This document shows, piece by piece, positions 58,348-64,000 of a stretch of DNA of 64,000 nucleotides. The notes under the pieces were generated by a model that was not told where the DNA came from, ran no database searches, and saw nothing but the letters and a program-made list of their open reading frames with translations. The translations under genes were made by a program, and so were the position numbers. This stretch comes from Guadua angustifolia. Its lineage: Eukaryota > Streptophyta > Magnoliopsida > Poales > Poaceae. Positions within the stretch are counted from its first letter, which is position 1. Each line of letters begins with the position of its first letter. Location of the stretch: NCBI GenBank assembly GCA_036346375.1, contig CM070517.1:12689161-12753160 (forward strand), given 5' to 3'.

Positions 58348-60064
58348 AGTGAAACTTCCTTTCTTACGTTTGGGATGCCAAATTGCTCTTTTCCAAGTGG
58401 CACGTGCCATCATTCATCTCTCTGACCCCATGCCTCCCCTTGTGCTTGCACACTCCCCATCATTTCTGGATATAAGTGAAGCTCCATTTTGGTGTAGGTC
58501 CGCAAACTTATATTTCTCATCATGTCATCCTTTTCAATAGCTCGATGTAGATCCTCGAAACCTTCAAACCTAACACAAGTAGGTGCCAAAATTAAATAGC
58601 AAGTCATTATGAACAAATGGATACTCGCAAAGTAAAACATGCACCTGATCTTGACCTTTGCCCTAACTCTTGTTATAGTACCAACATATTGATCTTTAGG
58701 ATTAGCTTGAACACTTTGAGAAACTGAATCAATAGGGTTTGATAGGGGATTCTCATCATTTAGGGTTCTTATAAGCATAAAGCCAAGTTTTGAAATATGT
58801 TTAATAATAGTTTCCAAGCCTTAGATTTAGCATTTAGACTCAAATAAGTTTAATAAAGAGATTCAATGTATACTATATATTGTAGTGGAGAGGAATGCTG
58901 CTCCACCAAGTGAGCCACGTCACCTTCCTCGCAAAGAGATCTTTCAAAAAATTCAAAATTGCGTTTAGGTCCTCCGGTCGGTTTTTAACAGAAAGGACCC
59001 GAAAAAACTTAAATTATGTTTAGGTCCCTCCACGGTTTACGTTTAGGTCCTCCGATGGTTTTTAGTGAAATGAACTCAAAAAAAGCAGAATTATGTTTAG
59101 GTCCCAAGAAATCAGTTTTTAGTAATATGTTTATGTCCTACGGTTTTGTCAAAAAAATCCCATAGATTCACCGATGGTTTATAGCAGTCCACAGATTCAC
59201 CGACGGGTCCTAGCGACCCGTTTTTTTTAAAAAATAAGAAAACTAAAATTATGCAAAAATAATAATTACATTTAGATCCAATGAAATCGGTTTTTAGCAC
59301 ATTAGACTCGAAGAAAAATGAAATTATGTTTAGGTCCCTCTGCGGTTTTCTCCAAAAAAACTGCGGATTCACCAACAGTTTATAGCAGTTCACAGATTCA
59401 CTGACGAGTCCTAGCGAACCTTTTTTAAAAAAATAAGAAAACCAAAATTACACAAAAAACGAAATTACGTTTATGTCCCTCTGTGTTTTCTCCCAAAAAA
59501 TTCATAGATTCGCCAAAAAATAAGAAATCCTAGCAATCCACAGATTCGTCGACACCTCCTAGCAGCCCATTTTTTTGAAAAAAAATAAGAAAAATAAAAT
59601 TATGCAATTTTTTTCCAGAAATATCCGTTGGACCAAATTTCGTGTGACACAACATTGTGGGACCAAATTTCCCAAAATTTCGCACGGTGCAATGTTAATT
59701 TCGAGCAATGTAGCATAGCACATGACCTTGGCTAGTAATATATATTACTGGCCAGGTTATTTCCACCTGCGATCAGAGCATGGTTCCATCCACCAATGTT
59801 AATTTCATAGTATGGGTTCCATCCAACCAATACCCTTTTTTGGGTTCCATCCACGTAAGAACAAAACATAGGATTCTATCCACCCTTCAAATTATTTCTA
59901 AAAATTTAAGATTAGTCAAGTAAGTTCCTGTGCACCACCCATGACCGTGAGCATAGCTATACGAACTGTTGCATAGCTTTACTTAGAAGAGATGTCCATT
60001 TTATACGTCACGCATGCTATTGTGAGCGTGCAACCAAAGAGGAGCATCACAAGGTCTTTACAAT
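58348..60064. repeat. Degenerate repeat field, no gene
   Basis: 58900-59620 carries TTTAGGTCC and CACAGATTCACCGACG blocks repeated about every 150-210 bp (three copies near 59165, 59370, 59515). A 135-codon minus frame (58410-58817) has no recognised domain. The rest, 59640-60064, is unique-looking AT-rich DNA. Confidence 0.5.
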
Positions 60065-63000
60065 TGCAACATCCCAATTTTCGATTTTTCAAAATATTTT
60101 TTGTAAATTAGGGAACTCATCAATTTTTCTCACTTTAATTAAATTAAAATGATTTGATCTAAATAATGCAAACTTTAATTAAATCAAATTGTGTTGTGAA
60201 GTATTTTCTTGGAATTTTTCAAGTTCATTTCTTATTTTATTGGATTTTCAACCATTTCTTTAATTTAGAAATTAATTATAAATTCCAATTTTCTCTTCAA
60301 CCAAATATTGGTCCATCTTGATTCACTCCTCTCTCCTAGACTGCTTCTTCCCCCTCTGTTGGCCTACCCTACTTTGCCGCCGATTGTCTCATTGCCACCG
60401 CACTAACCCATCTATACGGGCTAGCCTGTCGAGACCCAAATATGTAAATCCGGACCCTTTGTGTATACCGCATTAGTCTAGGATTATGCTAGTGCACACA
60501 GACGCAACATAGATGAATATGACAATCATACACAATAGAAACGTAATAGGAAGGCATCATATACTAAATATCACTTATTGAAAGACCTTATGGTCAACTT
60601 ATATGACTGCCTTGCAAGGTTGAATAACAAATTAAACTGCAGCAAAATGAAAATGTAGATAAACCCCTCAGTATACCATAAGCAATTGATAAAGCTCGCA
60701 CCCTAAGCATTCGTCTCCTCCTGGAACTCCTCCTCCAGCATTGGTGTAAACTCCTCAACTGGTGATTCATTGTTGGCAACGTTGAGTACTTAAAGCACTA
60801 AACAAGTTGTGCACAGAATGTAATTCTAATATAACTATATGTAAGGCTTATTTCAAAGGAAAAGGCTAACATGGCTATTTTGCAATAAAATAACATTTAT
60901 GAACAAGTACAATAAATAGATTGTTAAGACAGTAAAATAAATAACAATAAATAATAATTTTAGTATTTCTCAAGTAAATCAAGTTTTCCAATCCTAAATC
61001 AAATTCTAAACCATCTATTGGCAACCTGCCATCCATCCAAAGTTTTCATTTTATAAAATCTAACCCTTAACTGTAATCCCCAAGCATTACTCAATACCAC
61101 GCACATAGCTATCCGAATAGATTTTACACTCTGCAGAGGTTATGCACTTTACCCACATGACATAATCGTCTCTTGTTGCCATACAATTAACACACTTCCT
61201 TTGGTGTGTCGGTAGAGTGATCATGATAAAACCTTTTGGAAGCCTTTATCTTGACACTGACCCTCTCGGTAAGCCATACACTATCCCTTCCCTTAGTGGA
61301 GGTGAAGGTTAAGACCGATATACCGTTAGATTGAAGTGTACACCTCATCCTCCTCTATAACCACACTTCCATGTAAGCACACTTTTGTTTGATTATCCAC
61401 CTAAGGAATCACATGTTAAGATATCGGTAATCCTACTTGGTTAAGTTTGTTCCATACCAGATATGTGGTTGGATGATTGACTTAGTTCAAAGGCTCGCAA
61501 GGTTAAGTCCTTAATTGACTAGGGCAAGACTTCCACACACCCTCTGCCCTTCGGCCTACCTTGGCACACTGCCTATTGCCACTTGCCCCAATCTAAACTA
61601 TTTATCCCCCAGTTGATTACCATGCACCACGTGCTATCAACAAGTCAACATTGTTTCGTGACATACATAAATGCAACTCAACATCATTGTCACATTGTGT
61701 GATAGTGACACACCTTTCATAAACATGTTCCATATTTCATTAGTCAAGATTCACTTTTGATATTGCAAAAGATATGTGGTAAAGGTGGCATGGCTAAGCA
61801 AGCTAAACACGGTCTAACCAACACATGTTGATTTTAGTATTAACCAACTAATACTGAACCAATCTATAGTGACAAATAATCATGGCATACAATTGACAAG
61901 GTAAGGTATAGTTCAATTGGATTGATTAACTAAATTCCAATCTAACTTAAAATAGTTATAGTCATAAAATATCATGCAATAATGTAAATCAATATAGCAG
62001 TTTTCGTAAACTGGGTTTAACATGGTCAAAGCACAATTTGCCTTAGAAAAGCTCTTATTCTTGCCATGGACCTTGGTCTTGAGTCGACAGATCTTCCTCA
62101 GATGCTTTGCACAATTCGATGTCTACATGAAACAAGAGAGAAAACCAAATAAATACCAAAATAGAGAGCAAACAAATTCCAAAAATCAAATAAAATCCAC
62201 CATTAAATAGATTTCAATTTTATAAATTTTTAGAAATTTTAATCACCCAAATCGGAGCTCGTATGAGGGAGAATGGGCAATCGAAAGATTCAAAAATCTA
62301 AAAATCAGAAAATTGGAAAATAAAATAATAAACCGAATTATTTTTATACTGGAAATTCCATTTAATGCGTCATCGCTGATGTTAGCATGACATTGGCTCT
62401 GTCTGGACCAATCAGATGCCGCCACGCGTCACGAGCGTATGGACCCAGTCCATAGGCCTCGTTTGGTCTACCGTGGACTCGGTCCACAATGCCTCAGCTC
62501 CCTTGCCACACGTGTCGACGCCCGATTGATCATAACAAAGGTGTGATATGAGTCATTCATCCTCGATCCGATGGCCTGCAGTGACCAGGCTCGCAATGAA
62601 CACGTGGCGTAGTCTCTACGATCTACAACAAATCGAACAGCTGAGGTGAGACCCAATCTAAACAGTCCAAGTTGATCCAATGATCGATGCTACTTGTGAA
62701 GGTCGACGATGAAGTTTGCGGTAGCACCATGATCGAAGATGAGGACGACGACTCATTGGTAGCAATCTAGTGGATTTTCGATGGCGAAACTTTGCAGATC
62801 TGAGAGCTCTCCTAACCATGAACTAATAGATGCGCTCGACTTTGAACAAGACGCGGCGAATAGTGAGATCTTGACAGATGAATATGGCGGCAACCCCAAG
62901 CAACTCCGGTGACTTTATTCATAGCAAAGAACACGACTCAGGCAAAGATTTCTTGGGGTGACGAGTACGGTGTGGAACGGTAGTCTTCAGAGGATGCCCT

Positions 63001-64000
63001 GATGGCCTTAACTACCCTCGGAGTTCACGTTTCACATGGCGAAGGTGTCCTAGTCGAAGACAGCGGTGGATTTGGCTCAAACACATCGATGGTGGTGCGG
63101 CGAAATCTTAGCCCTCCACAAGTTATGCAACAAATGATCACCTTCATGTGCAACATGAAAGAATCAGAGCTGCAGAAACAACTCGATCCGACGGCTTCAA
63201 ATCACTAGGGTTTCATAAGATCTTCAACCTATCGATATGAGATTGATGGTGGATCTAGGGTTCTTACCTAGGTAGGCTTGACCAAGCCAGCGTGCCGAGA
63301 TGGATTGGGCTCTCATGGGCTTTCGCCCATTACTATTCAATGATTTTTCAAGGTTTTTCAAATAAATTTAATTTCAGAAAATAAATTAATTTGTTTAAGG
63401 CAATTAAAATACTAGGAAAAATCCAAGAAATTCTCAAAAATACTTTGAGATATTTTGAACTTAAATAAAATATTTTTAGTAAAACTTTATATTAGTTTTA
63501 TCTATAATTAATTAGTTTTCACAAAAGGCCAATATACTTAATTGAAAATAAATTCAAATAAATTCCAGAAAAATCCAATAAATTCAGAAAAATCATAAAA
63601 TGCACAAATAAGACAATAAATTAAATAAAAGGCAAAAATTTGGGATGTTACATAGCCCAACTTCCACGCCGTGCTAGTCCATCCGTGCTTGCCCTCTCTA
63701 GCTGGCGATGTAGTCGCATTTGTTAGCAAGCTTACTACTCATCGTCTCCACCTGTGTACGCTTGAGACTCTACAATGCTACCGTCGTCCTGGTAATGAAC
63801 TCCTCCTGCATGTCACCTTCGCCACCTATTTAAGGCCACCTAGATCTTGCCTTCCACCTTGCATCTTCACAACACCCTTGAAAACCCTAGCGCCACCTCG
63901 AGATTGAGTCCTGTTGTTGTCTTCATCAATGCAGAGCAGTCGCCACCATTGGAGCCAAAGGAGGAGCTTGCAGTCCTGCCATTTCAACTTGTCTTTATCC
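60065..64000 (+). repeat. Plus-oriented Tekay-like LTR (LTR5), interrupted and running off the window
   Basis: Starts TGCAACATCCCAATTTTCG at 60065, like LTR4, is interrupted at 60426 by the solo LTR3 and resumes at 63658 with the GC-richer promoter part. This includes CCTATTTAAGG (TATA-like at 63827-63834) and AAAACCCTAGCGCC further on. The end lies beyond the window. Confidence 0.75.
60427..63652 (-). repeat. Solo Tekay-type LTR (LTR3, 3226 bp), TSD TAGCC
   Basis: TGTCGAGACCC to TTTGGGATGTTACA, flanked by perfect TAGCC duplications (60422-60426, 63653-63657). Same orientation as LTR1 and LTR2. It lacks the MITE of LTR2. Inserted in LTR5, an older LTR of the same broad family in the opposite orientation. 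Confidence 0.95.

Noticed and set aside
58410..58817. 135-codon minus-strand frame with a hydrophobic segment
   Set aside because: No recognisable family, flanked by repeats, and no splice or promoter context.
59640..59760. Third Helitron ending at CTAGT near 59740
   Set aside because: No GCAACGCA-type terminal block, no convincing hairpin and no 5' TC partner could be placed.

Overview
The window is nuclear DNA of a grass (Poaceae). Three things point that way: (i) the retroelements are SIRE/Maximus-type Ty1/copia, Tekay/Del-type, RIRE2-type and Retand/Tat-type Ty3/gypsy families, typical of Oryza and relatives; (ii) MITEs and Helitron ends have grass-type termini; (iii) the single intact host gene is a plant cytosolic ribosomal protein L17 (uL22) gene with a telo-box/site II promoter. 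I cannot name the species. Roughly nine tenths of the window is transposon DNA, mostly nested, and nearly every transposon gene is broken.

Layout. 1-7731: a minus-strand SIRE-type copia element ('copia C') with decayed gag-pol and its 5' LTR at 6288-7731. 7732-24686: a nest. The outer layer is the 3' end of a plus-strand copia ('copia B': internal tail 7732-8481, polypurine tract and LTR 22591-24686). Into it went a RIRE2-type gypsy ('element A', 8482-22579), internally deleted, carrying an antisense reading frame. That element was itself hit by a truncated minus-strand Tekay-type gypsy (9967-17249) and by a solo LTR (18179-21178) with a TTCCC target duplication. 24687-34800: a decayed Mutator-like transposase region interrupted by two solo LTRs, 26396-29913 (ATAGC duplication, carrying a MITE) and 29974-34501 (CCCAT duplication). 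The second carries a 1.4-kb Helitron that holds part of an ABCC transporter gene. 35365-37387: two hAT-type MITEs with perfect 8-bp duplications, the second containing a piece of copia LTR and a small Mutator-type MITE.

39076-42114: the ribosomal protein gene, seven coding exons on the minus strand, 171 codons, reading frame open throughout, with a large intron holding a threefold ~0.5-kb repeat. 42953-44513: a MITE, a long TA-rich array split by a 286-bp Helitron, and a Stowaway-type MITE. 45335-57016: a complete Retand/Tat-type gypsy element with two 700-bp LTRs, a CCATC duplication, gag, protease, RT, two RNase H domains and integrase on the plus strand, and a plant-mobile-domain gene remnant on the opposite strand. 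57063-64000: a diverged Tekay-like LTR piece, a 15-bp minisatellite, a degenerate repeat field, and a plus-oriented Tekay-like LTR that runs off the window and is split by another solo LTR (60427-63652, TAGCC duplication).

The ribosomal protein gene is the only gene I expect to work. The strongest new-looking signals are: (1) each of the three SIRE-type LTR families carries its own repeated short palindrome of one design, CGG(A/T)-3 nt-(T/A)CCG; (2) the Helitron-captured ABCC fragment; (3) a tandemly duplicated LTR promoter; and (4) an ABRE-like motif array in a Tekay LTR. All copy counts and divergences were made by eye.
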